A DNA stretch of 64,000 nucleotides. It comes from Trematomus loennbergii. Lineage: Eukaryota; Chordata; Actinopteri; Perciformes; Nototheniidae. The DNA is taken from NCBI GenBank assembly GCA_012861695.1, contig JAAOOA010000166.1, positions 372,001 to 436,000 of the forward strand, written 5' to 3'. The notes beneath the pieces are model-generated. The model did not search any database and was not told the origin of the DNA. It worked only from the letters and a program-made list of their open reading frames with translations. Each line of letters starts with the position of its first letter. Position 1 is the first letter of the stretch. Shown one piece after another: positions 36,650 through 49,914 of the stretch. The translations under genes and the position numbers were made by a program.

Positions 36650-37285
36650 ATGGCAGAATCCGCTCCCGTCGCCGCCGTACCCGCCAAGTCCCCGAAGAAG
36701 AGAGCCACAAAGCCGAAGAAGGCGGGCCCCAGCGCCGCTGATCTCGTGCTGAATGCCGTCACCGCCTCCAAGGAGCGTAAAGGGATTTCCTATGTCGCCC
36801 TGAAGAAGGAGCTGGCCGTTAAAGGCATCGACAACGCCAACCAGGTGAAACGCGCCGTGAAGAAGTTGGTGGAGAATGGAGCCCTGGTGCAGGTCAAGGG
36901 ATCCGGAGCCAGCGGCTCCTTCAAGGCAGCCAAGCCCGCCGAGAAGCCCAAGAAGGTAGCTAAGAAGCCCGCAGTCAAAGCCAAGAAGCCGGCAGCAGCA
37001 GCAGCGAAGAAACCCGCCGCTAAGAAGCCAGCCGCTAAGAAGGCAGTATCACCCAAGAAGGCAGTAACAGCCAAGAAGGCGAAGAAGCCTGCTACTCCTG
37101 CCAAGAAAACCCCCGTTAAGAAGATCACAAAGAGCCCGAAGAAGGTGGCCAAGAAGGCAGCGACCCCCAAGAAGGCAGCGACCCCCAAGAAGACCGCAAC
37201 CCCCAAGAAAGCTGTGAAGAAGGTGGTTAAACCAGCTGCCAAAGCAGTGAAGAAGGCACCAGCCAGGAAAGCAGCGAAGAAGTAA
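36650..37285 (+). CDS. h1: Linker histone H1 (divergent, short globular domain)
   Basis: A 211-residue linker histone that binds nucleosome dyads and linker DNA and compacts chromatin. The start at 36650 (MAESAPVAAVPAKSPKKRAT) matches fish H1 N-termini; an in-frame upstream ATG at 36551 only adds non-histone sequence. Globular winged-helix domain: about residues 26-95 (GPSAADLVLNAVTASKERKG, SYVALKKELAVKGID, VKRAVKKL, GALVQVKGSGASGSF). The C-tail is almost wholly K, A and P with SPKK/TPKK phosphorylation-type motifs. Compared with standard vertebrate H1 (GYDVEKNNSR), the segment between helices 2 and 3 is three residues shorter (GIDNANQ). Intronless, followed by a perfect histone stem-loop, so replication-dependent. 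The H1 relic at 6793-6900 is the same type. Confidence 0.95.
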   Translation: MAESAPVAAVPAKSPKKRATKPKKAGPSAADLVLNAVTASKERKGISYVALKKELAVKGIDNANQVKRAVKKLVENGALVQVKGSGASGSFKAAKPAEKPKKVAKKPAVKAKKPAAAAAKKPAAKKPAAKKAVSPKKAVTAKKAKKPATPAKKTPVKKITKSPKKVAKKAATPKKAATPKKTATPKKAVKKVVKPAAKAVKKAPARKAAKK

Positions 37286-37311
37286 ACAGATCATCTACTT
37301 CATCTACAAAA

Positions 37312-37327
37312 GGCTCTTTTAAGAGCC
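37312..37327 (+). terminator. H1 3' stem-loop
   Basis: Perfect GGCTCTTTTAAGAGCC 27 nt after the stop, followed by ACCCA. Bound by SLBP for U7-dependent 3' cleavage. Confidence 0.97.
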
Positions 37328-38150
37328 ACCCACATACACCAAAAGAGCACTCTCCAGTTGTAAATTGTATTTTTGTACAAATACAACTATATGAAGCAAA
37401 CATTCCTCACATATTTGGTATTTCGAACTTCACATGATTGAATGAAACAACATACTGCTCCAATGTGTTATTGAACATGTTCCATGATCATATATTTTAA
37501 TATTATGATCTCATACCACACCCCAACAGCTAAATGCGTACCCATATATCAGTTATATCAAAATAATAATCACATAACTGAAACATATCTAAAGTACCCT
37601 ACCTTGATAAAAGTTTGCTTAGCATACAATACTAACGTGTTTTATAGAAAATATATTATAATAATTATTATACATTAGACATTTACATATACATAGGGTT
37701 ATTACTGGATTACTAGTTCTAAGTAATGTATTCATCACAATCACTGTAGCTACAAAATATGGTCATTTTAAAATATTATAAATGTGAGTATGGCCAGTAG
37801 AAAAGCAGGACCAATATCAATGTGTTATTGTAGGGATTCATTTAATAAAATTAATAAATAATACATTCAATATTATCTTTTTAATACAAATGTATTTTTT
37901 AAAATAAAGTCAACCAATAATAGATAATGGATGTGTATATTTATAACAATCATTTAGTAAAGCAGAAAATAGTAAAGCCATAAACAGTATTTTAAAAATA
38001 TAATTTATATGATGACTGATGTTATTCATAATGTACTAATCGAGTGTTTAATCCTAATTATATCGTTTTTATTTAATGCAAAGAAAACTCCTTGTTTATT
38101 GTTATATGACTTAAATTATTTGACGTCTGTACTTAGTTTTTCTTGGCGCG
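37328..38150. other. No gene seen between H1 and H3
   Basis: AT-rich, unique-looking intergenic DNA. Confidence 0.7.
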
Positions 38151-38177
38151 CTGCTGTATCACGTGATAATCAGTGGA

Positions 38178-38687
<510 letters not shown>

Positions 38688-38718
38688 ACTGACCTGAGAC
38701 CAGGACACCAAACACAAC

Positions 38719-38734
38719 GGCTCTTTTAAGAGCC
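38719..38734 (+). terminator. H3 3' stem-loop
   Basis: Perfect GGCTCTTTTAAGAGCC, 32 nt after the stop. Confidence 0.97.
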
Positions 38735-39880
38735 ACACAATCACCACTTACAGAGCAGAACGTCCGAAATACATGTGTAGATATACTTCATAAACTGATT
38801 GTCCCCTTTAAAGCATGGTCCAAAGTAACAAATTATGATAAACTCCTACAATGTTGATCCATATTGCTACTACCACTGGGTTATAATGCACGCTCTCATT
38901 TATAGCTAGATCTAGTGGTTTGTTGAGATAATGCCCATACAAACAACTAATTTAATATAATTTTGGTCTTTAAACTTGTTTATAATTATTAGTTCTGAGA
39001 TATATGAACAAGTCCTGAAATGTACCCATTTATGGGTATATGTATTTAAAGCAACATATCAGGTGTACACACTGTAGTATTAGTGTTTGAACATTATAGT
39101 CGATAATGGTGTATACATCGAGTGGACACTTGCAATGTGTCATTTCATGATAAGACACTTGCATCTAACTGGGATGTCTAAAATACAGTTTAGTTTAAAC
39201 AATGTTCTTCAAGATGTTACTATTTACATGCTTATCTAATCTTGAAATAGTGCTGTATAATAGTTTGTGCCATGTATGTTTTAGAGCTACTAAACTAACT
39301 CCTAACGGTATAATATACAATGGTCACATTAAAGAACTGCTAATTGGATAAGAGATAAGGTACATCTAGGTACATTAATATATGTACCTAGATGTACCTA
39401 ATTTCTTAAAATGCTAATACAAAATAAATAAAGAACTGTTAGAAAGACAAATGTGTTCATATTTAATCCACTACAATAGGGCCACTATTTTCGTTCTGCT
39501 CCAAACATTTGTTGGTGAACACTGACATCTGGTGGATAAAGGCTGGAACGAAATATAACCAGTATTCGAAATATAACCAGTATTCATTTCAATGTGCGTG
39601 TGGGCAAAAGATACAATCGAGTGCTTAAATGTTACGGTACGCTATTGATCGGTGAACTGCAGACACCTGCCAATAAGTAATACTGATATAGTGTAGTGTA
39701 AACTACATAACATATTAAACATTAATGATGGGTCCAACAAACGTTGTGGCTTTATGCATGTGGACAGACAGATGTAGAAACCACACCGCTATTCATTTGA
39801 GAATGTGATGATTAACCTGCTGGATGTACGAAGGAAAGTGTGAAAAGGAGTTTGCTTTAGTTGAAATTAGACTTTACTTA
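38735..39880. other. No gene seen; contains an 18-bp perfect hairpin
   Basis: AT-rich spacer. 39358-39375 (AGGTACATCTAGGTACAT) pairs perfectly with 39382-39399 around a 6-nt loop TAATAT. Confidence 0.75.
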
Positions 39881-40103
39881 GAGGCTACAACCTGAAATAC
39901 AGATATATCATTAGTAGTCATTTGGGTTGTTTCAAATTTATATTGCTCTATAATGTGGGTGTTTTTAGTCGAGTGACATGGTGCAATATACGACATGTTG
40001 TGTATGTTGTACACCTCAATACATATAGGGCAAGGGGGGAGATTACTGTTCTGGGCCATTAAGTAGTTGTGAAGAGGGGAATGTGCTTTAGTTGGAAGTG
40101 GGT

Positions 40104-40119
40104 GGCTCTTAAAAGAGCC
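40104..40119 (-). terminator. H2A 3' stem-loop
   Basis: Perfect 16-mer read on the minus strand, 31 nt past the stop. Confidence 0.97.
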
Positions 40120-40150
40120 TTTGTTGTTTGTTGAAGCGGGATCAGGGTGT

Positions 40151-40533
<383 letters not shown>

Positions 40534-40592
40534 TTTCTATGTGATTATTCTTCGACGTAAGAAGAAAGTAACTCGATCACAGTTCTCACCAG

Positions 40593-40655
40593 TTTATATA
40601 GGAGCGCAGCTGTACGCTCATTGGTCAGATTGATCCGTAACTGTGATCGTCCAAT
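40593..40655 (-). promoter_or_regulatory. H2A promoter: TATA and CCAAT boxes
   Basis: TATATAAA (complement of 40593-40600), 60 bp upstream of the ATG. CCAAT on the gene strand at 40620-40624 and in reverse at 40651-40655. Conserved in the partner at 61753-61815. Confidence 0.85.
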
Positions 40656-40699
40656 CAGAAAACAGGTCGGTCTGCCGCCTGAATTTTTCAGAATGAGAC

Positions 40700-41480
40700 T
40701 GAATTTTCTGAAATTGTTTTCACCCGTTCACAGATGAATATAAACTCCTGTAATGTAAGAAGCGAAAGTCTCAATGTGCAGATAACATTAAGACATTCAA
40801 AAAGCTGTCATACTTAATGATTATTTACAGTGTGTAATTAACTTATTAAATAATATATTTCGTATTATAACTCAAATTGCACACCCACCTAAATACATGC
40901 ATGTACATGTAACGTTTGGGCTAAATATTTAAAGGGAAAAAATGATCATCAGTTGTAACTTATTTGTGTATATTGTAATTTGTGTAATGTCTATTTTTTT
41001 TATCTTTAAATTTTGAGGACATCTCTTATTTCATATTTTGATTTTAATTGTTTTGCTATGTATTATTCATTATGTGTCTTTGTATGCACCAAATATACCA
41101 AAGCAAATACCTTTTTGTGTTAACCTACTTGGTAATAAAACCTATTCTCATTCGCATCACTCTACATACATTATTATATTTGCAGCACTTAATATAGCTT
41201 TATTTGTAAAGCATTTTAAAACCTCCAGGTAGAAGTGATGTACAACAAACAAAAATATGTAAACATACTGCCAAATAAGTCAAACAAAATGTAAATAGTA
41301 AAAGCCAGATCACAGGAAGATGATCCAAGTGAGCATGGCAGTTTAATGTCATTACCACCAATAAATAATTTAAAAACCAGCTTTAAAAAAAAAAGAAGGG
41401 TCTTCACTTGCACCATGTATTATTTTAGTTGTATTAAAATGGCAATTATGTTGAGTATAGACACTTTGTAAGAGGAAAGC
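40700..41480. other. No gene between H2A and H2B; LINE-like tail
   Basis: AT-rich. 41190-41235 contains a TTTATTTGTAAAGCATTTTA motif resembling a LINE 3' tail. All of 40700-41414 is shared with arm 2. Confidence 0.6.
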
Positions 41481-41499
41481 AGCAGTAGATGAAGTGGGT

Positions 41500-41515
41500 G
41501 GCTCTTAAAAGAGCC
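41500..41515 (-). terminator. H2B 3' stem-loop
   Basis: Perfect 16-mer on the minus strand, 28 nt past the stop. Confidence 0.97.
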
Positions 41516-41543
41516 GTTGGTTTGTAGCAGTAGCGGCAGCAGT

Positions 41544-41921
41544 TTACTTGGAGCTGGTGTACTTGGTCACGGCCTTGGTGCCCTCAGACACTGCGTGTTT
41601 AGCCAGCTCTCCGGGCAGCAGCAGGCGGACAGCGGTCTGGATCTCCCTGGAGGTGATGGTGGAGCGCTTGTTGTAGTGAGCCAGACGAGAGGCCTCACCG
41701 GCGATGCGCTCAAAGATGTCGCTCACGAAGCAGTTCATGATGCCCATGGCCTTGGAGGAGATGCCGGTGTCGGGGTGGACCTGCTTCATCACCTTGTAAA
41801 CATAGATGGCGTAGCTTTCCTTCCTGGACTTCCTCCTCTTCTTTCCGGTCTTGGTGGCGGTCTTGGAGACGGCTTTCTTTGAGCCCTTCTTGGGCGCTTT
41901 GACGCTGGCTGCTTCAGGCAT
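41544..41921 (-). CDS. h2b: Histone H2B
   Basis: Intact 125-residue H2B. The start at 41921 ([18 protein letters not shown]) is preferred over an in-frame ATG two codons upstream, since histone H2B begins MPE/MPD. Basic tail ending [12 protein letters not shown], histone fold [15 protein letters not shown] to [15 protein letters not shown], and C-terminal AVTKYTSSK with the ubiquitylation lysine (K120 type). The tail differs from the two other H2B genes here ([15 protein letters not shown]). This is the only H2B in the window with an undamaged frame. Its whole transcription unit lies in the block missing from the other arm of the inverted duplication. Confidence 0.98.
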   Translation of the reverse strand: MPEAASVKAPKKGSKKAVSKTATKTGKKRRKSRKESYAIYVYKVMKQVHPDTGISSKAMGIMNCFVSDIFERIAGEASRLAHYNKRSTITSREIQTAVRLLLPGELAKHAVSEGTKAVTKYTSSK

Positions 41922-41976
41922 GATCAACGGTTGAGGGTTGACAAAGTAGAATAATACACCGAGTCACAGCGTGGTC

Positions 41977-42030
41977 TATTTATATTCATCCAATGCAAAT
42001 GACACTGTGCTGTTGCTCTCACGGAATTGG
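41977..42030 (-). promoter_or_regulatory. H2B promoter: TATA, octamer, CCAAT
   Basis: On the gene strand: CCAAT (42026-42030), octamer ATTTGCAT (41993-42000) and TATAAATA (41977-41984), in that order, the standard Oct-1-dependent S-phase H2B promoter. Confidence 0.9.
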
Positions 42031-42202
42031 TTGGGTACTGAGCAAGCGCTAAAAAATCACCCTTTGAGCATAGTTTTTGAGAATAGAAGAGAAACATTTT
42101 TCTTAATTGAAATCTAAATAATGAAATGAACCAAAAAAGACTTGATACATTACAGTATATTGTTTGTTCAGATTAAGATAACATATAAAACGGTTGAAGA
42201 AC

Positions 42203-43432
42203 GACGAAGGTACGTTTTAACCGTTTTTTAGTTCTTGTTTAAAAAACCAGAAACGGGTCGTTTTTTAGTTTTTCAATTTTGCCCCAAAACGGAAAAACGG
42301 CAATTCAGCTCATTTTTTCGTTTTTCTGTTCTTACTGTTAAAACAAGTACACCACTCATTGAAGGCTTCTCAATTATCTAATTTCCCCTCCTCGACTCCT
42401 ATCCTAGTGTCTTAGTCCCGCCCACAGGAGATGCGAGCGGAGGAGTCGAGGAGGGGAACCGAGGAGGGGAACCGAGGAGAGAGGAGTGGAAGCAGCAGGC
42501 GTTTAGAGAAATGAGAAATCCTCTCCTCTGAGGGGTCATTTTAAAGAGACGTCCATTAATGATGACAGGAGGCACAGCAGCACTCTGTCTGATGGACAGA
42601 TGTGTTCATGACGATTATATATTTACTTTTAATTCATTCACAGTGCGGTATAAGAGACAATAACAGGCTACAGATGCGGACATATACACACACATATATT
42701 TATATAAATATATACAATTTCAGAATCAAACAAGTATGAGAGCACTCTCATAATAACGTATATTTATATAAATATGTACAATTTCAGAATCAAACAACTA
42801 TGATAACGTAACACAATCAGAGACTGGATATATCCCGTGTGCATTTAGAGAAATTAGATATCCTTCAACAAAATAGTACAAATGCAAAACATTAAAACAA
42901 ATGTTTTTTGGTGAGTGAAGTCCAAAGCCGTATTATAGATTCTTTGATTGTGTAATTACAAGGTGAGAGAAATAGATCCACATCGTCCTATTAAACTTTT
43001 ATTTTTCAATTTTTTAGTACATTTTTCTCAGAAAAACCTTTTCTAAATTAAAGTAAATTATTTAAAAAGGTTGAGTCAATATAAGACTAAAATAGTTGAA
43101 ATTGAACGTAAACTATGTAAAACACCACTCCTGAAATTGACTTTGGTTGAAGTTTATTATAATATTGATATCATATAAATATCTATATAAACATTATAGA
43201 CCTTTTAAAATATATATATATTTTATATAATGTTCTGGGCTGATAGTGCCTTATTTCAATTTGAAAACAAATGGCAATTTTATTAATACAGCAGATGAAA
43301 AGATTTGCAATTCTTCATGGGTGTCATTGGCTCTTGATAAAGGCATTATCTGTTTGCATCACCCCTTATAACAATTTTCTTTCCTTTATTCTCTTTTCTC
43401 TTCTCTTGACTGAATTAAAAGTCCAGTCTTTA
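42203..43432. repeat. Low-complexity and repeat sequence, no gene
   Basis: 42205-42340 is rich in AAACGG/CCGTTTT words. 42382-42455 holds an inverted repeat (TCCCCTCCTCGACTCCT with its complement). A ~65-bp tandem duplication occurs at 42697-42738 and 42762-42803 (ACAATTTCAGAATCAAACAA). The remainder is AT-rich. Confidence 0.6.
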
Positions 43433-43780
43433 ACCTGTTAAGCCCGAGAGACCCCGGTACCGGGGCACTGCCGCAACATCTTGCAGGAAACAGTGTCTGA
43501 GGGCATGTTCATTTAATAAAACTATGAATGTTTTATATCCATGTAACGGGAAGAAACTCATCTAACTGATCATTTTTATTTATTAAAAAAAAAAAAACAC
43601 AATGCTAACACTGAGCCTCTGAATTAGCAACGACGAAAAATGCTAACAGATTACTGCATCAAAACAGGTGACGCTAGGTAGCTAAAAATGCTTTTGTAGG
43701 TTTTTCCTTTATTCTTTATATATTCTATTGTGTATTCCTTGGATACTCTATCGATCTTTATCTTTTCTACTGTACGTTTT
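43433..43780. repeat. TTAACCTGTTAAGC repeat, copy C (partial)
   Basis: It starts TTAACCTGTTAAGCCCGAGA and shares ACGGGAAGAA and CTAACTGA words with copy A. Cut off by the LTR-like unit that follows. Confidence 0.55.
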
Positions 43781-43799
43781 TAAGTTCGCTGATTAATGA

Positions 43800-44687
43800 A
43801 ATCAGCGCAAGCTCTTCAGGAAGTACGTCTCTTACACTCTCATTCACAAATGTCTCCCATGTCAGCCGTCGTCAGACAACACAAGCGAACAGGAGTAGCC
43901 TACACTTCACGCAAACATGAATCATTATAGAAGTTGGGAACTTCTTCCTCAGCTAATGTCCAGCAGCTACCTTCATACCCGGCCGCAGTTCAGGCTCCTT
44001 ATCTATATTATGTATATCCTTTTTGCCTCTCACTGCATAAGTCTCTGTCTAACTCTCGATGAATTCTTTCATCATATTTCTTTGCCATCACGTAGGTCCT
44101 ACGTTCATTTTAGAAGGCTTGTTCCACTCCCGGTAAAGCAACTGCTCAGCTCTAATAATGTATTTTCTCATATCATATTATCAACATTTACTATTTCAAG
44201 GGGGTTCACCTTTCTTATCCATCTCCTCCTTAAAATATTAAGAAAAGTTAATACTCGGAGGAGAGAGCTGAAGGATCGGCGGGCCGGAGCTTTAGTACTG
44301 TCTAAACAATTACTTTCAGACACCGGTCAAGCTCTCAGCTTCTCCGTATCGAGCTCTATGCGACTACTTTCTCGGCCTCACTTGGACGCATGTATTATTC
44401 CTTGTTCGCACCGTCTTCTATTCTCTGTCTAATTCTCAATCATGTCTCAGCAGAATCCATGCCACCTGGTAAGGTAAGATCCTTCGTCTAGTGGTCCGAT
44501 CTTAATCTCCCATCCACTTTCTTCCTTTTTGGGGGTTCCCTATATGCTCACGGCTGCATTTCCCCCTTTAGATATACGATTTCAGGATCGGGGTCTTATC
44601 GCCAAAGACTTAACATTTATCATATGGCATGTTTCAATAAATGTTATTTAAACAAAATGAAGTCTCTCCTGATTGAAATCATGGTGT
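43800..44687 (+). repeat. LTR-like terminal repeat, copy B (long variant)
   Basis: Its start (TCAGCGCAAGCTCTTCAGGA) and its end (AATAAATG ... TCTCTCCTGATTGAAAT) parallel copies A and C, but the middle is different and longer. A 171-codon open frame inside (43917-44432) has no recognisable domain and is probably fortuitous. Confidence 0.5.
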
Positions 44688-45012
44688 ATTTTTCATTCAG
44701 AATTGTTGCTTGCCTTTTATATGTCAATTAATAAATGCCACTATTATTTATACATCATATTCCTTTTACTTGTTTATAGACTCTTCTGGACTATTTTTAT
44801 TTTGTACATTGCACATATCAAAACATTCTCTTGCACTATTTATTCTGTTTTATGTCCTATATATTCATGTTGCTCTGTTGGAGGAGCCTGTGACTTGCAC
44901 ATGATGATAAAGCCTTGAAACTTGAATCTCAAACACATTCAGGAGTCTTCTCCAACTAAAATCCAAACATGAGTCAGTGAATGATGGAGATAATCAGAAT
45001 AAATGATGGAAG
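44688..45012. other. Dispersed repeat, no gene
   Basis: TTGTACATTGCACA and TTGCACTATTTATT words resemble the 3' region of a fish LINE. Confidence 0.4.
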
Positions 45013-45490
45013 AAATGAAGCTCAGCGCAAGTTCAACCAGGAAGACCGTCTCTACTCATTCATGTATTTCTATTCCCATGTTATTACTCTCTCCTCTCAA
45101 TAAGTGACCGGGGCGTCACTCTTCAGCTTAACCAATCACTTCGCTCTATTCCAAGAGCCTATCATAGCGCTCCGTCAAACCTTTTAAATCTGCTCTCCCC
45201 TCTGACAGCTCTCATTCCAGGTGAATCGGCGCAACCCTCCTCCACCCCTTATCACCTCCTGTCCCTCTGAGTCCAGGGTCAAGCTAAACCACTCCTCTTC
45301 AGACCGACCCAACTATCCATTCACCACCACCAGTGTCTAGACCCAGGGGGGTTTCATCGGATCGGTTCTACCTCCCGAATGATACTTCCTGCACAACGGG
45401 GCCTAATCGCCAAAATTACCATTGCATTCATTTGTGCATCTGCGCAATAAATATGTATTATTACATCAAAACCGTCTCTCCTGATTGAAA
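45013..45490 (+). repeat. LTR-like terminal repeat, copy C
   Basis: Closely matches 7415-7897, same orientation, same termini (TGAAGCTCAGCGCAAG to CTCTCCTGATTGAA). Confidence 0.65.
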
Positions 45491-47395
45491 TATATTAATA
45501 CCACACTGTATGAAGTAATAAACTAGAAGTAAAAGCTGTGCAGTAAACATGTTCCTTCAAGTGTTCACATTATCATGAAAAGGTGGATAAGGATGTCACA
45601 GACTGAGTGTTATATAATTATATCTAATATCACTTATTAGTACTACTTGTAATACATGTAAGAGCAGGATGTTATGAATGTGTTTACTTCTGATTCATTA
45701 TTGTTTACTTTCATATTTAGCCTTTTTTAAATCTCTTTCCACATTGTTGTGCAATACATTCCTTTTTAAGATTATTACCAATACTGCCTGCTTCTTAGTT
45801 ATTCCATTTTTGCTGTAACATGGATCTGTATCTAATTAAGTGAAATATGTCATTTAACTTGTTATCAACCACACTTCCTTCTACATGTTACACTTATTTC
45901 ATAAATAAGAAAAGATAATATGGACCTTTATTTATCCCTGTGGGGGAAATCAGGAGGTAAAGCAGAAACACAGTGAGAGTGAAAAACAGGACAGAACAGA
46001 TTCACACAAGACAATTATACAAAACAATAAAAAAATTCAAAATAAAAGAATATACAACTGTTAAGATATATAAATATTTGGTTCAGATTGTTAGATATAT
46101 TTACATGTTAGTGTGCAGATGTGAGTGCAGGTCTTTGTACACACAGAGCAGATTTTATACATTATTTTGTAGAGTACGGGTTACTGTTAACGGGTTAGAT
46201 GGTTAGCCCTTGGGTGTGCAGCCTGATGAGTCTGAAGCTGAACTATCTCTGCATGGGGGGGGGTTCTCCATGATACAGTCCAGCTTTCTCCAGATTGTCA
46301 AATGTTACACTAATTAATTACTTAAATACTGCCGCTGCTACTCACTTATCATGGTGCTGTATTTTGTCTATCATTTTCTGTAACAATTCTCTAACTTTCC
46401 TGTCTGGGACAAATAAACGAATTATGATGTGACAGATGATCACTAGATACCAAATATTAAGCTTTATCTGTTTTATAGGAAAGCATAAGAGACACTCATT
46501 ATTTAAATTACAAACAAAAAAACTAAATCGAACATGGTGTAATTGAAATAGTCTAAAGTTTATATTAATAATAACTAAATACACCACTTTATAGCCACAG
46601 TTTTAATACAAACTTATCATATATGTGAACAAGTTATGTTTCAAGGTAATACAATATGATAGAAATCACCAATAATACTTACATGTGTTTTGTACATTTT
46701 TTATTATCAAGTCTTAAGCATATTCTTCATCATAACAATTGTTCAATTATGAGATTGATGTCATATTCTTTAGGGAAATGAATCTATAACGTGCTTTCTT
46801 ATTTTACTGATGCATCAAACATCTTGGTGGTAGATCAATTCAACTAAAATTAATTAGTTTAGGGTTGACTAAAATTATGAAAAACATTTCATTTGGATAA
46901 TTTACTGACAGAATAAAAAACTCAATACTGACCTCACCACCTTCAATCTGGCTGTTGCTATATTGCTTGATTTTAAATTTGACTTCAACCATATGCATTT
47001 GTTCTTTTCTTTTCACCATCTCTGTAAAGCGACTTTGAGCTCCTGTAAAAGCGCTTACAAAATACATCTATTATTATTATTATTATTACTACTCACCTGT
47101 TCTCATCGTTTTTTAAAGTGAAACAGTTGTAACGAGATTTTAGTAAACTTAAAAACAACCTTCCCCAAAGTTATTAAGGAATATACATATTCCTTGTGGC
47201 TCTTGAAGAACGTTATTGCATATTTTTCTATAAAGTTTGAAGGATCCATAATTGACATAAGCGTGTTTACACTGACCCGTTACTCACATATTAATGTCTT
47301 TGTAACTTCAGTAACAACTAGTTTCATTCATCACGGTACAGTAAACCAACAATAATATGAACCAGTGTCATCATGAGTAGGATTGTAACTCTTTG
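45491..47395. other. No gene; LINE tails and (ATT)n
   Basis: 45900-46260 contains a TTTATTTATCCCTGTGGGGG-type LINE end. 47020-47095 has CTGTAAAGCGACTTTGAGCT plus (ATT)n, an L2-like 3' tail. The rest is AT-rich. Confidence 0.55.
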
Positions 47396-47406
47396 AAAGT
47401 GTAGGT

Positions 47407-47422
47407 GGCTCTTAAAAGAGCC
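47407..47422 (-). terminator. H3 3' stem-loop
   Basis: Perfect 16-mer on the minus strand, 32 nt past the stop. Confidence 0.97.
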
Positions 47423-47454
47423 GTTGTGTTTGGGTGTTCTGGTCTCAGGTCAGT

Positions 47455-47874
<420 letters not shown>

Positions 47875-47922
47875 TCAGTGTTCACAGCGAGAGAAGAGTG
47901 CTGTGTATCTGTGAGCAGCGGG

Positions 47923-48004
47923 TTTATAAAGGAGCTGCCGGAGCAGGGCAGCGCTGATTGGTGCAGGCCGGGAGACACGTGCACTGTAGCTGCTTTACTA
48001 TTGG
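47923..48004 (-). promoter_or_regulatory. H3 promoter: TATA and two CCAAT boxes
   Basis: TTTATAAA at 47923-47930. CCAAT on the gene strand at 47957-47961 and 48000-48004. Confidence 0.85.
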
Positions 48005-48059
48005 ACAATGTAAACCACTCCTCCACAGGGGATGATCCGGGGCTCCTCAAAATGAACGT

Positions 48060-48995
48060 TTGTTTAGTTTAGGGATAAATAAATATGATTAAATATAATA
48101 TAACCCTAACCCTGTCATTTTCTAATGTATAACTATGATTTAATTTGTAGTGAAAAACTCGCCCTGAAATAAAGGAATAATTTAGTCAACTAAACATTTG
48201 CCCAAAAGTTAAATATGAGAATTAACATCCGTTACAACCCAAACGAATGAATTCATTAATAATTTAGTGTGCAGAAACAGTCTTTAAATGGCACCAGCTT
48301 TTAGTGTGAGTGTAAGACGTAAAATGAATACCTATTAGCAAATGAATCATGATCTTCTGCAGTAAAATGAGATCACCTTATAAAAGTATTTGAGTTTATT
48401 TGTGTTAAAGATGTAGGTATATAGCATACTTGTTCATATTAAATGTATGTGCCCATATGAATGTTGTTTATATGTATTATTTATTTCACAAGCATTTGCA
48501 AAGCATTTTTCTTTTGTGTTTTTGACATTACTGAATGGTGAAATTATTCTTCTCTTATTAAACCCCATAACTTTGTATTGCCGGTATAAATAATTCAAGG
48601 GAGGCTTTAAGTGTCAGCAAGAAACATCATTTGGATTGTTGTTACAGCACATTTGAGTTTGTGGTGGCAGAGGGACAACATTTAATAATAAATGTGTTCA
48701 TTTGTCCCCTCTAAAGATTTGCTAAGATAAATATTACCATTTAGCATTTTCTCTCAGGATTGCAGTAAAATAACCACCACCATATTTCCTTCATATTGTG
48801 AAATGTATTTATTTTTATTTTGGTTAACAAACACCAATGAGGTGGTATTTAAGTCAAGAGAAGAATGGACGATATAAAATCATGGTTTATCTTGCTTTAC
48901 CAAGCATTCTGTATAAATAACATTTGTACATTAGTGTAATAAGTTATTTAGATTTCTGGTAGAGTAGTTATAGAGTATAACAGGATGAACTCTTT
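48060..48995. other. No gene seen
   Basis: AT-rich intergenic DNA without recognisable features. Confidence 0.65.
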
Positions 48996-49008
48996 GGATG
49001 GGTTGGGT

Positions 49009-49024
49009 GGCTCTTAAAAGAGCC
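49009..49024 (-). terminator. H2B 3' stem-loop
   Basis: Perfect 16-mer on the minus strand, 27 nt past the stop. Confidence 0.97.
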
Positions 49025-49051
49025 GTTGTTTGCGGTGTGTCGGGTTTGGGT

Positions 49052-49431
<380 letters not shown>

Positions 49432-49488
49432 GATTAGAGAGTGAGGTTGGACAGAGTCGGATGGTCCCTCTTTGCACAGAGCGGTCTC

Positions 49489-49540
49489 TTTATATTCACC
49501 AAATGCAAATAAGACTGTGCTGTTGCTCCCACGGGATTGG
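49489..49540 (-). promoter_or_regulatory. H2B promoter: TATA, octamer, CCAAT
   Basis: CCAAT (49536-49540), octamer ATTTGCAT (49503-49510) and TATAAA (49489-49494), read on the minus strand. Confidence 0.88.
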
Positions 49541-49914
49541 TTGTCTTCTGAGCAGGACGGAGCATGCGCTTAACGAGTTTTAGAATCAAAACAGATTGGA
49601 TGACAAAATGTAAAATGAACCCCCCATTGATTATGTATTTGTATTATTGGGGTTTTATAACGTGTTGTATATGAGTAAATCAAAAAATCGGTTGGGATCA
49701 ATGTCCTTTTAACTATGTATAACGTGGACAATAGAGAAACAAATATTTTTCATGACCAAGGTTGGAATTTAAATAAAAAGTGAGGTGAAAGTTATGCGTG
49801 TCACCCTCTGGTCCTGACGTATTAGTCCACATGAATCCCAATACGTATGATTTTAAGATCTTAACATAAATTCAAATGTATTCATTATAAATGTGTTAGT
49901 CCTTAACATCTATC
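49541..49914. other. No gene seen
   Basis: Short AT-rich spacer. Confidence 0.6.

Noticed and set aside
43917..44432. 171-codon open frame
   Set aside because: Lies within an LTR-like repeat, has no recognisable domain, and is absent from the sibling copies.
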